Source of the DNA: Metaphire vulgaris
Taxonomy: Eukaryota > Annelida > Clitellata > Crassiclitellata > Megascolecidae
Length of the DNA stretch: 64,000 nt
Assembly: GCA_018105865.1 (NCBI GenBank)
Contig: CM030836.1
Location: forward strand, 4,611,483 to 4,675,482
Direction of reading: 5' to 3'
The notes under the pieces were generated by a model. It had not been told where the DNA came from, did no database searches, and saw only the letters and a program-made list of their open reading frames with translations. The translations under genes were made by a program, and so were the position numbers. Shown one piece after another: positions 32,242-47,100 of the stretch (its first letter is position 1; each line of letters starts with the position of its first letter).

Positions 32242-35086
32242 GTATGTCATTTATTAGTTGTTAAAACTAAACAATATTTTTAGCAGGATGACTTTTGCAT
32301 TTTCTTTTCAAATATTGGCATATTTAAAAAGATGCTGAAACGTTGATGAATGAATTTGAATCAGAGCACATTTAAAAACTAAACATATAAATTTGCAGTG
32401 ATTGGAACTAGATGGTAGTGTTGATGGTGAAAATAGACCAATATTTTCTGTGTTAGTGTGGTGGATGATTAAACTTCCATTTGAATGAAGGTGACAACCC
32501 TTCTGTGAATGAAAATTTTGGTCTTTGAAAGTTTTGGCACTGTGGAAGTTTTACTCTCACTGATTTTGGAAACAATAGATGTGGACAGTCTTGATTCTGG
32601 TGAAATTAATTTGTTGGCAAATATGAGATTAGGCAAGAAAAATATTGAACATGAAAGCAATATCTTGGTTGACTTCGACTAGTGAAAGAAAGAAAATTTT
32701 GCTGTAAGCTTAGAATGAACAAATTATTTAGCTGGGAAGTGGTTTATCAGTGATTATAGGGCAGATCAAGCAGCTTCAATGAGGGACACTCAACTCAGTG
32801 GTTCTCACACAGGGCAGTCCCTACTGGACCTCTTTAAACCTTGTTATATTATATTATTATATTATATTAACTAACCACTCATTTAAAACTCTCATTTTCA
32901 GCACTCATATCTAATCTCAGTCATTCTTGTTTCACATACATACAGGACTTACGACGCTTATGTCCATTCCTAAAGTCCCGCACAGCTTGCACTATTGCCA
33001 CCTCAATTGTTCATTCAAAAGTGAACTACTGCAACTCTCTACCTCAATGTTGACAAAAACAAATAGCATGCCTTCAAACAATACAAAATGCTTTGGCTAG
33101 AGCTGTCATATGAATGCCAAAAGCTTACCACATCACTTTGGTCTTGAAAGCACTTCACCGGCTCAAAGTTCCAGAACGGATACATTTCAAGATTCTATGC
33201 TTGACCTTCAACGCCATCCAGTTCTCAAAGCCCATGTACCTTCGTAATCTCTTTACAATTCAAATGAAGCTGTCAACTCGTTCATCTTCTCAGGTTGGTC
33301 GATCTCATACACTGAGCCTCGTCTTTGGAATGGTCTTTCATCAGATCAATAACTCTGGTTCTCATGAGTCAATAAATTAGTCACCATTGGCCATCACTCC
33401 ACAAACTTTCCGAAAACAAATTAAAACTATTCTTTTCAAGAAATCTTTTGACGACATCCTTACTACAGGCTAGAGAGTGACACGGTAATCATTACCGCGG
33501 TAAATCTGTGGTAATACCGCGGTAATGGGGACAAATATTAAATAAAAACCGTTTTACCGCGGTAATGGTTCCCAAAGTCACGGTATTACCACAGTAATGG
33601 TAAAATAACATTTTTCCTGAGGTTAAGTACTACTGGGTCTGCCTTGGCCGTTTGTTGATGATTACCAAGAATGATGAATTCTGTTTTTCCCAGATTAAGC
33701 TTTAGCCGGCTGCTTCACAGCGAAGAATCAATGTCCTCAATACAGCTCTCCAGTATATGTAGCACCTCCAGCAGGTCGACAGGACAACAACTGGGATAAA
33801 GCTGAGTGTCATCAGCATAGAAGTGGAACTGAAGGTGATATCTGCAAATGACTTCACGAAGCTTGCTAACAAACATGATGAAAAACAGTGTCCCAAGTAT
33901 GGAACCTTGCGGGACGCCAATGAACATCGGCCTTGGGCTAGACAATTCACCTTCGTACCACACTTGGACCACTCTATCTGAAAGATAGGAAGTCATCCAA
34001 TGTAAAGCAGAATCACCGATTCCACCGATACCCACCATATATGTGAACACATGTCACAATCATCTCTCATCTAAACCCCATCCTCACTGCACTCTGATGC
34101 AGTGCACTTAACAGACAAAAACTGGCATCCAAAAGAAAAACTTGATAGAAAAAGATGATGTTCTAATTAATATTAGATATTAAACCTGCTTCCACTATTG
34201 TCACTTCAATAGTTCATTCTAAGTTAGACTGCTGCAACTGACTGTTTCACAATCTTCCAAAAGCTTCCATATGTAAAATCCAATTGATTCAACTGCTTTA
34301 GTATATAATGGGCAAGCCATATATAACTTCTTTGTCAATGTCAGCAAACTGGTTGTTATTTAATTGGCATCACACCCCTTGTAAAGAGTGTCTAAAGTTA
34401 CTTACTGATGATTAACCCTACTTAATTTTACAAGACGTTAAACCAGAACTGAATTTTTTTAAACTTGATAATTCTGGTGATTTATTATTGTTTAGATTTT
34501 CACTTTCCATCCATCCGTGACTGGACCCCCTTGATTTGTTCTGGGGCATGAAAAATGTTTATTTCATTGGAGGTCACTAGTGAATTTTGAAGATCGGACC
34601 CAATTTGGTGGATTTATTAGGTTTCTTCTGGTAAATGTTCTGGTCAAAATCCGACCCTCGGTCAGAAAATTTCTTTTTGCTTATAGAGCAAACAAATTTT
34701 GGATAATAACTAAAATTCCATTAAATTTATAGACAGTTAAACGTTTATAAACGCCGGTTTACCACTTCCTGCCGACGTTTATAAACGTCCCTGCCCGTTA
34801 AAGTGAATTTTTTCAGCTGATAAGTTGATTTATTATTAGATCACTATGTGACTTTGATAATAAAAAATGTTTATTATTGGGTCACTATGTGATTTGACTG
34901 TAATAAATGTTCAGGGAGGTCAGATTTTGGAAGCAAACAAATTTTAACAAATCAGTAAACCTTAAAAAAGCTCTTTGTATGCAATCTAATGGCATATGCT
35001 TCCATTTTCACCCGCTCAACTTTTTTAACATAATTAAAAACACATCTGAAATGTTATGATGATTAGTTCCATGATGATGAAATGTT

Positions 35087-35124
<38 letters not shown>

Positions 35125-38100
35125 GGGATGTCTATCCATAATAAAATGGTGTTCATATATAGCTTTGGAGTCTAGACTGAATAATGGTTAAGATGAAGTT
35201 AAAAATGGTTCAGTCTCTGAATGTCTCTGCTGTGGAATTGGTCAACATTTTGAAGTAATGTGAATTATTTGTCATTTCAGAACAATTTGTTATATATTAT
35301 GTTGGTCTTCTTGCAAGTGAATTTTATCAAGTATTTGGTAACAAAGATTGGAATGGATTTAAACGACATTTAATTTATTCGGTTACACTTATTGTCTCTA
35401 TTGCATTTGTAAGTTGCTTGCTTTCTTGAGTCAGTTAGCTTGCTTCATCATTATCATTTTTCCTGGACTTTTGGTCATTGATTTCAATCACGAAATTCCT
35501 CCATTCAGTTCCTGATTTAAGCAGTTCCATTATATCTGAATGTTGTTCCTGTCTGTCAGGTGATATAACTCGTATTCACATTTTATAAGGCTTTTCACTT
35601 TTGTCTTTGATGGTGATTGTTAATTGTCATCCAAATCAGTCTGACATTTGATATTTTGGCTATGCTTGTGAAATTCCTGCTTTCCCATTTTTGGCTAATG
35701 ATCATTATCATTTTATTTAATATTTATTTTATTTTTAAATTTGCTTCATTATTAATGCACATGTTCTTTATAGTATTTCTCAAAAGTCTAAGAAGTTTTT
35801 ACAACAAATTTCTTGTTTGAATTTGTAAAGCAATTGTTTAAAAGTGATAACTTTGATTTTGGCTTTCATTGTAGACATTTGTTATTAAAGAATTCATTAA
35901 TTCTTCAAGATGGCTATATTAGGCTTGTTAATGATTTTAAATGATATTAGCATGAATAGTCTTGGAAAGTAATAAAAATATATGCACATTATACATTTAA
36001 TATTTTTGCTACTTGATTATTTATTTCTTTTGAATGATTTTAGGGCATTTATGCTGTGCATAAAATGCATTTAAGTTTTTTACACTAAGATGCTTTGATA
36101 TTGGTCTTTATTTTCTTAATTTATATGATAGTTGATTTTAATAATTGTTTACAATTTTATTTATACACATAGTAAATGTTTATCAGCCCCATGGGTGCCC
36201 ACAGACATTTTTCCAGGATGGGCAAAACACAATGGTCATGGTTACGCCACATAAATATTTCCAGGAGGGGGCCAAAACACATTTCAGCACCATGGTCATG
36301 GTTTATATTTTAGCAAAGTTTTCAAAGTTTAATGTGAAATATTGGTATTTGCATTTTCCAGAGGGGAGCAAGTGCTCCCTCTTGCCCTAATGTGCGGGCA
36401 CCCATGATCAGCCCCTATTTACCAGCAATTAATTTGATATACTTTTTATGCATTGTGCAGTTTCAGAATATACATTGCATGTATGTTTAATAAGTTGTTT
36501 AACACTTTGTCAATGTAAATGATTACTGAATTTTAGCCAGATGAGAAAATTGATTGTTTGGGTTTTGTCAAAAGGTCTAGACTAGAACAATAGATACTTT
36601 AGATAGGCATGCATGAACTTTATGCAGTAGAGTATTGATGTGAGTTAAAATATTGGCCTGCTGTTATCTGTCCTTGAGGTTTTGGCACGACCATGATCCT
36701 TTGCGTTGAAGGACTGCTTCTGACACCTGCTTTAACCCTTTGAACTTGGCAGGCCACTTTACTGGATAGATGTATATAGCCTAATTCAGTGTTTCTCAAA
36801 CTGTGTGCCGCGGCACACTAGTGTGCCGCGCGAGATTATCAGGTGTGCCGTGGGATTTTTTGGAAATTTTATTAAATTTAAAATGTCAATTTTTTAAATG
36901 TCTCAGAACAATGACTGTGCTTCAACACTCTATCTTGTAGGCCTACGCAAAGCCAGCGACGGCCGTAGCATCACCGATATGTCTGATGAATTTAGAGTCT
37001 TGATAATTCACTCCCAGCGACCTGTGAGGACGGGAAGCGCAGAATTACATACTAATCCTCTTGGTATACGAGACGATGCTGGTGTGGGGAGGGGTTGTGA
37101 CTTCGCAGTTAAGACTACTTGGGGCCAGGTATGCCTAAGCCACCAAGATACAACAACTGCCATGTGTCTGGTTTGATTAGAGAGGTTGCTTCTTCTAGGT
37201 AGCTGGAGAGGCGCAAGGTGTTCAGTTTTTGTGTGACACCTAAGTAAAGGTACTGCGGAGGTCTATTCGCAGAGCGGCTGTGTACCTACAGAGAAGACTT
37301 GCAGTCTGTTCTGAACCAAGCTATTCAAGTTCAACACAAGTTGTGAACTTCATAAAATCCCGACCACTTAAATCTCGACCTTTTTCAAAGCTCTGTGAGG
37401 CAATGGATTCCGAATATACATGTCTATTATACCATACTGATGTTTGCTGGCCTTCACGAGGGAAGGTTTTGAAGGCTTTCGTCAGCAAAACATTGTGACG
37501 TCTGGTCAAGTGTGCCGCCGATGTTTTCACATATTTCTAGTGTGCTGCAAGACTAGAAAGTGTGAGAAACACTGGCCTAATTGCTAGGGAAGCTACTGTT
37601 CAAAGAGTTAAGAATGCACTGATGAAGTACCAGGTGATAATGGGTTTCCCTGATAACTCAACCAGGTGTCTGTTTTGCACAAAGATGATAGAATTCTGGG
37701 ATTATCTGAGGCACAGTTTTCTGTGTGAAGGTTGTAAGAATATAAAGATTTAAGATGGTATGATTGTTGACCATATTTATTATGGTGATTAAACCTTTGG
37801 TCCTGTTTATGCATTCAGAATAATTTGTCACTGTGTTCTCATGTGCGTAGATTGTCTCTACAAAAAAATTTGTCAGTTCCGAGTTTTACGTTACAAGTCG
37901 CCATGTGATAACAAAACGTCTTCACTCATCATACTTTGCAGACATTAACTATTACAAGCTGAATATGTTGGACAATAACATCGACAATGTGTCAGTATCA
38001 ATTGAAGAAAAGGATAGTTAATTTTTTATTTAAATAATCAAGTCATTGTCTTTGAAATGACGTGGTAAGAGTGTTCTATTAGCTTGTTATTTTTAAACAG

Positions 38101-41100
38101 ATAAACATTACCTTATCACAGACCACGCTGTGCTAAAAAATTTTTATTTTATAATTTTCTTACTAATGAGATGTACAGAATTGATTTTGAATTCACTTTC
38201 ACTAATGGCGGCTTTGCCGTCTTTAACTTGTTCCCATAAAGCCGCTATAGCGGCCTGGTGGTCTTTGACAAATACCCATAAAAAAATAAAATTTCCTTAT
38301 TGTAACTTCAGAAACACACTAATTTTACACCAACACATCATTATAAGTTATTAGCATGCCAAAATATAGCATAATTTAAAACTTTCTCACAGTTCACTTT
38401 TTGGTCAGGGCCGCCGGGTCAGCATTCTAATTGCTGTAGGGACACAGGGTCAGTGACCCCCTTACTGTGGGCCTATTGGGGTAAGAGGGTTAAAAGTGTT
38501 ATATATTAGTATCTTAGTTTTTGTTCTAATGTTTGGTTGTTTCCTCCTCAGCTGCATCTTAAAATTACATAAAACAAGTTGATGGTCAGATGCAATGTCT
38601 GCACTGCAAAAGCTTTGGCACTGAGTTATCATGCTATGGAGTTTTTGTTCAACTAAGATAAAGTCAATCATATTTTTTGTATGTCCATTTGCAGTTACTG
38701 GTGCCTTGAAATTTGTTGTTTGCCACACATAATTTGTTTTGTTTTGCAAAGTCCAAAAGTCTATCTCCTCTTCCAATTCCAAAGATTTCCCATTATGTCC
38801 TCAAATCCAATGTTATCTTTTCAAATTTTTGCATTCCAGTCTCCTATAATGAATTTGATATCTTCTTTTGATATGTTTGCCATTTCTTCCTCTAACTTCC
38901 CATAAAATTTTTCCAATAACTGTTTGTCAGTCATTGGTTTGTGCATATGTGACAATAACAGTTATGTTCCTTGGGTATCCTCTGAATCTAGCTTGCATTA
39001 ATCCTTCACTTATTGGGTTGTACCCAATTAGAACTTCAGTTGCCCTCTTTCCTAGCATCATACCAACCCCATGATCATGCTTTTGTTCACCCGACCATAT
39101 AATCCTACCGCCATTTATTTATTTCACCACTTCCAGTCCATCTTACTTCACAGAGACCAATTATGTCATATTTCAGCTTGTCCAACTCTTGTTTCAGTAA
39201 GTCATATAGTTCCCAGTTTGGTATAAGGTCCTGATGTTCCATTCAGCTATGGTAATGCCTCATTACTTCAGAACAAAAACTAAGATCTACAACAGGTTTA
39301 AGATACAAATGGAAAATGAATTGGTGAGAAAGCATACTGAATAGAACCCAGACATTGAGGATGATTTAAACTTGGAGGAGAGAACATATAACACAGCTGT
39401 TGGCAACAGCAGCAGAAGGTATGGAAGAAACAAAAAGGACGAAGAAGCCATGGATAAGAGTGAAACATTAAAACTGTGGGAAGAAAGAAAAATACTCAGA
39501 AAGAGGTCTGGAGCAGAAAATACCAGGGGCTGATCGTCGCCTTGTATGTTGAAGCCAGCTATGGACGCCATATTTGTTAACGTGCAACATTGCATTTGCG
39601 ATAGGCGACATCCAAGGGTGATAGCATTCGAATCGAATACTTTTCATTTAATTTATAATGAAATAATTGAATAAAATATAAAATAATCATTGAAAGTTTG
39701 CTGTAATCATGCCATCGTGTGCAGCTATTTCAAATCTTGGCTTTTCTGGGCTTTTTTAAAGGTGCAATCTGGGCTTTTTCCTATGTTTTGCGTGAATACA
39801 TATGGCGGATAGGCTCCACCCACACGCCCATAGCTGGCTTTAGCCGTTAAGCAAGCCTGCGTAGGCTCAGGCTCCCTCCTGGGTATTATTCCTCCAAGGA
39901 AAATACGGACAAGTATAAAACACAGTATAAGGATGCAAAGAAGAGTGCTAGATCAGACAAAAGAAACTGGATAGAGGAGCAATGTGATACAATAGATAAA
40001 ACAATTGAAAGCAACAGAACAAGAGAAGCATTCAAGCTAATTAAGAAACTTAAAGGAGATTTTAAATCATTGCCAAGAAACATAAAAGACAAAGCAGGGA
40101 AATTGCTTACAGAAGAAGATCAAATATCCAAAAAATGGATTGAATACATCAGAGAACTCTACACAGATACCAATGAGTATGAAAGCAACATCTTGGATGA
40201 CTTAAAGTCAAGAGATGGCAGTCCATCAGAATCTCTCTATCTATACATGACGATTTATAGAGCGCCTTAGACATGACAAAGGCCAAAAACAAAATTACAG
40301 TCACCTAGCTAAATTGTACGAGGTCTTGAATAAGTACGTCTTAAGCATGGATGCAAAAGTTTCAGCCGAGGTGGCCTTGGTCACGTCGTCCGGAAGCACA
40401 TTCCACAGGAGGGGGTTCCCATGCGACACGGTTCTCTCTCCGAGCTTCACTGTCCTCAACGGAGGAGGGACTTGCAGTAGGGACCGACTACTGGATCGAA
40501 GCTGCAGGAGTCGGTCTGTCTGATCCCGTCTTCGCACCAGAGTCGACAAGTACTCCGGGCAGGAGGTGTTGTGCAGGGCTCGGAATGTCAGCCAGCAGCG
40601 TTTGTATATGATTCGTTCAGGCACCTTGAGCCAGTGTAGTTTATCCCTTAATAATGGGGTAACGTGGTCATGCCACCTGGTGCCAAAGATCAAACGAGCC
40701 GATGCTTTCAACTTCAAGACTGATTGCAGCCGGCTCAGCTGGTATGCCGGAAGACCTAGGAGGATACTGTTTGAGTAGTCCAGTCGTGATAGGATGAAGG
40801 AGCGCACTAGATGGACAGCGGCCCCCGTCGATATGTAACGGCGGATCTCGCGGATGTGCCTCAGTTCGAGATAGCACACCTGGATCACGTTGCTGAGGTG
40901 CCCAGTGAAGGACAGCGAAGAGTCGAGCAGGACCCCAAGGAGGCGTGCTTCTGTCACCGGAACCATGGCCGCATCACCGATTAGGAACGGAGTGCGACTG
41001 ATCAAGTGACTCTTCCTTGGGGTGCTGAACCAGAGTAGCTCCATCTTGCCCGGATTGAGAGCAAGGTGGTTAGTCATAGTCCAGTTCATAATCGCTAGGA

Positions 41101-44100
41101 TGCAGTCTTGAACACGCAGCCGCAAGTCATCCGACTTTCCGGGTTTGCAGGAGGGGAAGATCTGAACATCGTCCGCGTAGGCATGTGAGACTGGACCGAA
41201 GGAATTGACAATGTCTGTGTTGTCGCTCTAATGATGCCCTGAAGGCTAAAGCAGGTGCCGGTAAAATTAAGTCATTGAGGAAATGAGGAAAATATGTATC
41301 TAATTTCAGTTTTATATGAATAAAATATGCACCCTTGACTTTATTGAAAAGCCCCAGTAAAAAGTATGCATTATACTCAAGATTTTACGGTGTTCTGGAT
41401 GAATAAAATTAGTGTTCACAGAGATTATGATAATGTGATCATGTGTCATGACCAGTTATGATGGAAAATTGGTCATGTCACATGATCACTTGGTAAGAAA
41501 GTTCCAAAGTTAACAATATTTATGACTCAACAATTGGCTTATTTTGTTTCTGATATTCTGATTATTTTTGCTTCATTGATTAGTATTTTTTATTACAGAG
41601 ATCAGCGTATAACACAGGATGTTAGCAAAATGTGCAACAGTTTTAGTCTCATTATTGCTGACCTTTTGGTTTCACCATTCACCATTGTGTATTATACTTA
41701 TACCACCTGGGCCAGGTAGGTTGTGGTTGCTGCATTGCTGAAGTAAGTATAGAGATCTGTAGATATAATGAGGCAGACAGCAAGATGTATGATTTAGTTA
41801 TTTCCAATCTAAATTTAAAAAATGATGGTTGAGGTGATGCAATTAGCATTGTCATCATGATGACCATAATGATAAATTTGTGTTTGTAATAAATCAATTT
41901 ATAAAAGAACATGATAATGATAATGCATTTGAAAAATAGTATACTTGTGAAAAATTAAACCATCTGTCAAAGATTTTGATAAAAGAATGGCATACCATCA
42001 GTGGCAGTTCTAGGGTGGAGCTGGGGGCTGTAACCCCAGATTTCAGCTTTGCCCTCAGATAATAATAATAATAATAATTTGCTCATTAGTTATTTTCAGG
42101 AGTTGTTTAGTGAGGTTGCAGTACAGCAATGTGGTGGACGACCGTTTTTTGCTTGTCAAACTGTTTCAGTTTGTTCTAGAAGTTGGGAAGTTGGGGGTCA
42201 CTGAGTAGGGCATAGCCCGCCTCAGTTTTTTTCTGGCTAGAACCACTACTGCATACCATTTACTGCTAGATCAAAATCTTTACATCAAAACTGAATGCTT
42301 TCGAATAATGCCATCTATATTCAGTACAGGTTTCATCGGACCTATCTGTGTGTTTGCTTTCTTTGTCATATCGTCTGTGATAAACAAGTTTCTCATGTCA
42401 CCGGTCGTGCAGCTTGTCTTCAGTCAGGAGCAGTTGGAAGGAGATTTCCGGTGATTGTTTTCTTGAGTTGCATAATAAAAGAGTGAAATGTAAAGCTATG
42501 TAGGCTGAAGTATGTCTTGCATGCACAGTGAATATCTACTGGTATATGATTGCTCCCAGTAAAGTCACATTCGCAGGGACTGTTCAGTGTCTTGTATTGA
42601 GATATACTTCAGATAGTTGAATATGTATAAGGTGACTAGACTTCCTGGTTTTCCGGAATGGTCCCGGTTTTTATTTGGTTATCCTAATGTCCTGGAAAAG
42701 TCTGTTGGGACACTCATTTTGTACCAGTCTTTCAAAGTTCCTTCTTTCCAATTTGTAGTGCTTGTAATTCTTTTTTGAAGAAATTTGAAATGAAATGTGG
42801 TTAAGGTAATCTGAAAGTTATAGGACCAGAAATTTACATGTGCAAGAACTAAATATGAAGTAATGGCAATGAATGCCATGTAGTGCTTTATTCCATAACC
42901 CTACTAAAACAGAACCCTTGTAAAGTTTTTTTTTCAATTTTTACTGTCGAAAGCTGTGACCTCTGACCTGTAAAATTGTCCTGGTTTTCATTCTAAAAAA
43001 TCTGATCACCTTCAATTTGTAGTATTGTAAGTCAAATGAGATTACAAATGCTGTGACTTTAAACAGAATTTGAGAATGAGTTTAAGTGGATTTAGCTATA
43101 TTTTTGTGTTGTTAATTATTTGAATTTCAAACATAAAACCATATTTTGATTCTTATAATCATGTCTTGTCACATGCCATCATTGCAATGCTATAAGTCTG
43201 TGTTTCTTATACAAAAAACTGATTACTTTGCTGTTTTTGTATTTTGACAAACTGTAGCTTATTTTTAGGCTCAGTAAATATGAAAGAAAGATCAGTCTTT
43301 GCGTTATCTTATGTAATGCCGCACCTGGCAAAATAAACAACGAAGCAGTAAATATGTTGCCGCTAAAATAACATCACTAGCATTGCTTTGTTTTATAGTT
43401 TTCAGCATGTTCAGTTTCGCTCCAGCTGTGAGTCAGCTGCCTTTCTGCGATGTGGACAGGCAGAGCTGAAGAAGGCCAATGAAAAGTTGTTGCAGCTAGT
43501 TCATGTTCAGCACCGTCTTGTATTTTCACAGTTTCCACTTAACTGTAATTTTCCATCATTCTGTTTTTGTTGACATCTTGGTACACAAGCTTAGTAATGA
43601 AATTTTGACAGAGTTACCAGAAGGTTTTGTAGCTGTGCATAATCCTAGTTAGGGATATCAATGGCTATATGCTGTGATACAAGTTTTGTTGACACCTGTC
43701 ATGTTAATCTGTCTTAATATAAATTGATAAGGTGTGATAATATATATTGTTAATGTTTTAGTTTCTGTGTATATGGCTGCCTACTTTGGCAGCATTCTGA
43801 GTTACATCATTCTGGCAATTCCAGTATTTAGTGGAGTTTATGACCACCTGTCACCTGCTGACCTCAGTGCACTTATAAGTGAGGTTAGTCTCATCAGTGT
43901 TTAAAATTATGCAGACATTTTTGTAGCAAATATTGGCAGTGATGAAAACATTAAAAATGCATTTTGATTCAGTCATAATCTAAGTAAGTTTAGATTCAAT
44001 ATATATGGCACAAAATTCCATTATTTTGAATTTCTTTTGCAGTTTGGTACACAAAGCATATAATGCTTCAATCACTCAATCAATGGACTTGTGTTTGTTT

Positions 44101-47100
44101 TTGAAATTACTTTAATGTGTTTAAAATATTTGATAGCCAACATTTTAAAGCTAAGATGTTTTAGGGGCCGTCCATATAGTACAGGGGTGCACAACCTTTT
44201 AAGGACGAAGGGCCACATTTTTCGGTTCCGAGACTCCGTGGGCCACATGCGCTTTTTCCAAAGCAGAAGTGGTACATTGACACTAACCGTTAATAGCATT
44301 ATTTAATATGGTTATGGATAAGATTTATTTCGACAGGACTAATGGAATTAATAGAATTTCTAATGAATACAATCAATCCAGTAGGAACAAATGCAATTGA
44401 AATGATTAGTACTGCAATTTTAATGTAGATTTGAAGGTTAAGTCCTTGTTAATCAAAAAATACTATGACCATGTTCAATTATTAATTCATAAAATTTAAA
44501 ACCCAAAGGTCAATCGCCTTTTTATAGCCAATGGAGTTTTGGGACTGAACGTCTTTAACAATCTTATTCATATTTTGTGGCTGTTCACTTGTTGCAACTT
44601 TCAAAACCGAGCACTCAATCTGAACCTTAGAACATTTTTCTTCAATTTCATTACAGGATATGTTTGTTCACACAAGTATGCTTCCAAATAGTCGCGAAGG
44701 CTTTAAAGTGGCCCCGACGGCTTTCTAGCTTTCATGTTTAATAGCGCTACAGAAGAAGTCATTCGTTCCAAGGGTCTAAGTCACCATCAATTCAAGTTAT
44801 TTATAGAAGAGACTTTAGCCTCTTACCATGACATACCATATTACACAGATGTGAGAGAGCAGAAGACGAATTTTAGAATGCCTTGTTGAACTGATAGCAG
44901 AAATTCGTGAATTTCTTAACAGCAATGACACAATAATAAATGATAATAACAAGGCTTAAAGTGTAGTGCTAATATGAAAACAAGAAAACCTTCGGGGCCA
45001 CTTTAAAGCCTTCGGGGCCACTTTCCATTGAAATCCTGGAAACGTCCGCGGGCCACAAAAAATCGTCGGCGGGCCACCAGTGGCCCGCGGGCTGTGCATA
45101 TGTAGTACGTATGCACCGAGGGGAAGGGGGTTTGAGATTTAGGCGATTTTGCATGCGGAAGCGTACGGGGAAGGGGTTCACGACTGAATTTGTACGTACG
45201 CACAAATTTCAAATTTTTAAATAGGTATATTCACACAAACATTTGATTTGAAGACAATAACTTTCTCACGGTCAAACAAAGGGTCCTGAGTATTGTTACC
45301 ACGGTTATTTAAATATGATATTCAAAAACTTTAATATAATAGTAAACAAATACTTTTTGACTATGGCCAAAAATTTTCACCATGCTGGGGAGGTTGGTTG
45401 CTAATTTGTATGTACGCATAGGGGGGTGGTAAAAAATGTACGGTGTGCAACAGGGAGGGAGGAGGTTAAAATATGCCTTTTTGCATACATACTATATGGA
45501 TTGTCCCTTAATTTTCAAACTATTTAGTCTAAAAATTTCTTCTTATTTACAAATCTTTGATTTGACTTTTATGTTTGACTATATGCTTCCATTTTGATAA
45601 ATTTCAGAACAAACCTTTAAAGAAAGATGAATATGAATATAGGGATTATTCAATTTATTTGCAATCTGGAATTTGATTGAAGATCTTCACACCATTGGAC
45701 ATATTTTATAAACTTATAAAAATATTGAAATAAAATTGTTCTTTGATAGTAATCATTGAATAAACTTTTAGAATAATCTTTCTGTATCAATTTATGTGTA
45801 ATTATTTATTTATCTATTTACTTGTATATATATTTATACGTAATTTGTATGTCTTAGACCAATATTCCCATTTTGACTTATTTAATAAACTTGCAGTGCA
45901 TTTGTTGTCATGTATAGAATGCCTTTGTTACCATTTACCTCATCAGCTGCTTTACACGACTGATTGACATGGCACCTGAAGTGACTGACATTGCAGGAAC
46001 TGCTCATAGGTTTGATAAGTTTCTTTGATTAGATTTTTTGCACTTTGTTAGTGACAATTTATTAGCAGCTGATGGCTGCTGTTTATCCTCATTAGCAGGC
46101 TAATGATGATTTATGAAACTTACTGATAAACATCTTTTGTTTAGATGCAAAATAAAGAAACAAGACAAAATGGACAATTCATTTGTCAATTTTATTTTGT
46201 TGTGTTATGATGGTTCTTTTGTCTCGTATTCAAATTTATACATATGTTGACCTTCTTTGATGCTTAGATCATGGGCAAGCACCCGCTTATTTTATACAAA
46301 TTTGGCACCCACTTATTGTTTGCAAATTTTATGCAGATTTATAATATGCAAATTTAGGTCAAAGTCATGTGCAACTATCGCAATATTAACTGAAACGGTC
46401 AGTCTGTGGTATTTTAGGACTTTACCATAGTACTTTAAAAGGTAGTTAAAACTAAGATAAACCCCCCATTTCCCAAAGTGACTTGGATTTGTATGCTTGT
46501 GTTAACAGTGGAACTATAATAAATATCTGTACAATGATATTCATGATGATGGGTTTATTTCTAACTATTAAATAAAAATTGGCATGTTTGAACAAAAGTA
46601 ATTTTTGTACTTGCAGTTTTCATCTTTTTTAGTTTTCATGTTTTCTGATTTTCAATATTTTATTTTTGGAGCTACTGAATTTCTTCTCATTTTCTTGCAT
46701 TAATTTGTTACTAATGTTTGGAAATATGTATTTATGGATGGAAACAGTTCTAATTTTTGCATTCAAATAATAGTAAACAACAGATTTTGTACATTTATTC
46801 TAAACAACATAGAGTAAGAAAAGCTCTTTATCTTATTTCCTGCAGTACATTCTGTGCTACTATTCCTAGGTAAAAAGTAGAAACTTTGATATGCATTTCT
46901 GTAATTGGGTCCAACCACCCAACCACCCTATTTTGTGGAGTCTGAAATTCTTAAAACCTTTATGTATCATATTATGGAATTTCTCTTCAACTTCAGGAGC
47001 ATTTCTAGTAGCAGTAAGCCATATAATGATGTGAAGTTTATAAAGTATTTTAATCTGTGTTTATAACTTCACATATCTTTCTGATTAAGATTCTCAGATG

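Larger units (their letters stand above)
32242..35280 (+). other. ABCD4 intron with LINE relics
   Basis: Contains RT fragments on both strands (32880-33475, 33690-34060, about 34070-34330), a GGTAATACCGCGG repeat block and a (GAT)n run. No exon expected: the flanking exons join as LL-E-QFVIYY. Confidence 0.8.
35409..37850 (+). other. ABCD4 intron
   Basis: Contains the MITE at 36190-36405 and the hAT element at 36787-37574; otherwise AT-rich with nothing recognised. The flanking exons are both in phase 0. Confidence 0.75.
37991..41598 (+). other. ABCD4 intron with several LINE fragments
   Basis: Holds a minus-strand endonuclease relic (38470-39270), a plus-strand ORF2 fragment (39890-40235) and a minus-strand RT 3' end (40240-41240). 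Confidence 0.75.
44164..45507. mobile_element. Harbinger-like MITE interrupted by a hAT element
   Basis: Ends GGGGCCGTCCATATAGTA and (inverse) TACTATATGGATTGTCCC, flanked by TTA (44161-44163 and 45508-45510). A related uninterrupted copy at 62395-63007 shares ATATAGTACGTACGCACCGA and shows where the inner element split it. The MITE itself is about 430 bases. Confidence 0.82.
43884..45917 (+). other. ABCD4 intron with nested transposons
   Basis: Most of this intron is the Harbinger-like element 44164-45507 with a hAT element inside it. The remainder is AT-rich and unremarkable. Confidence 0.8.
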
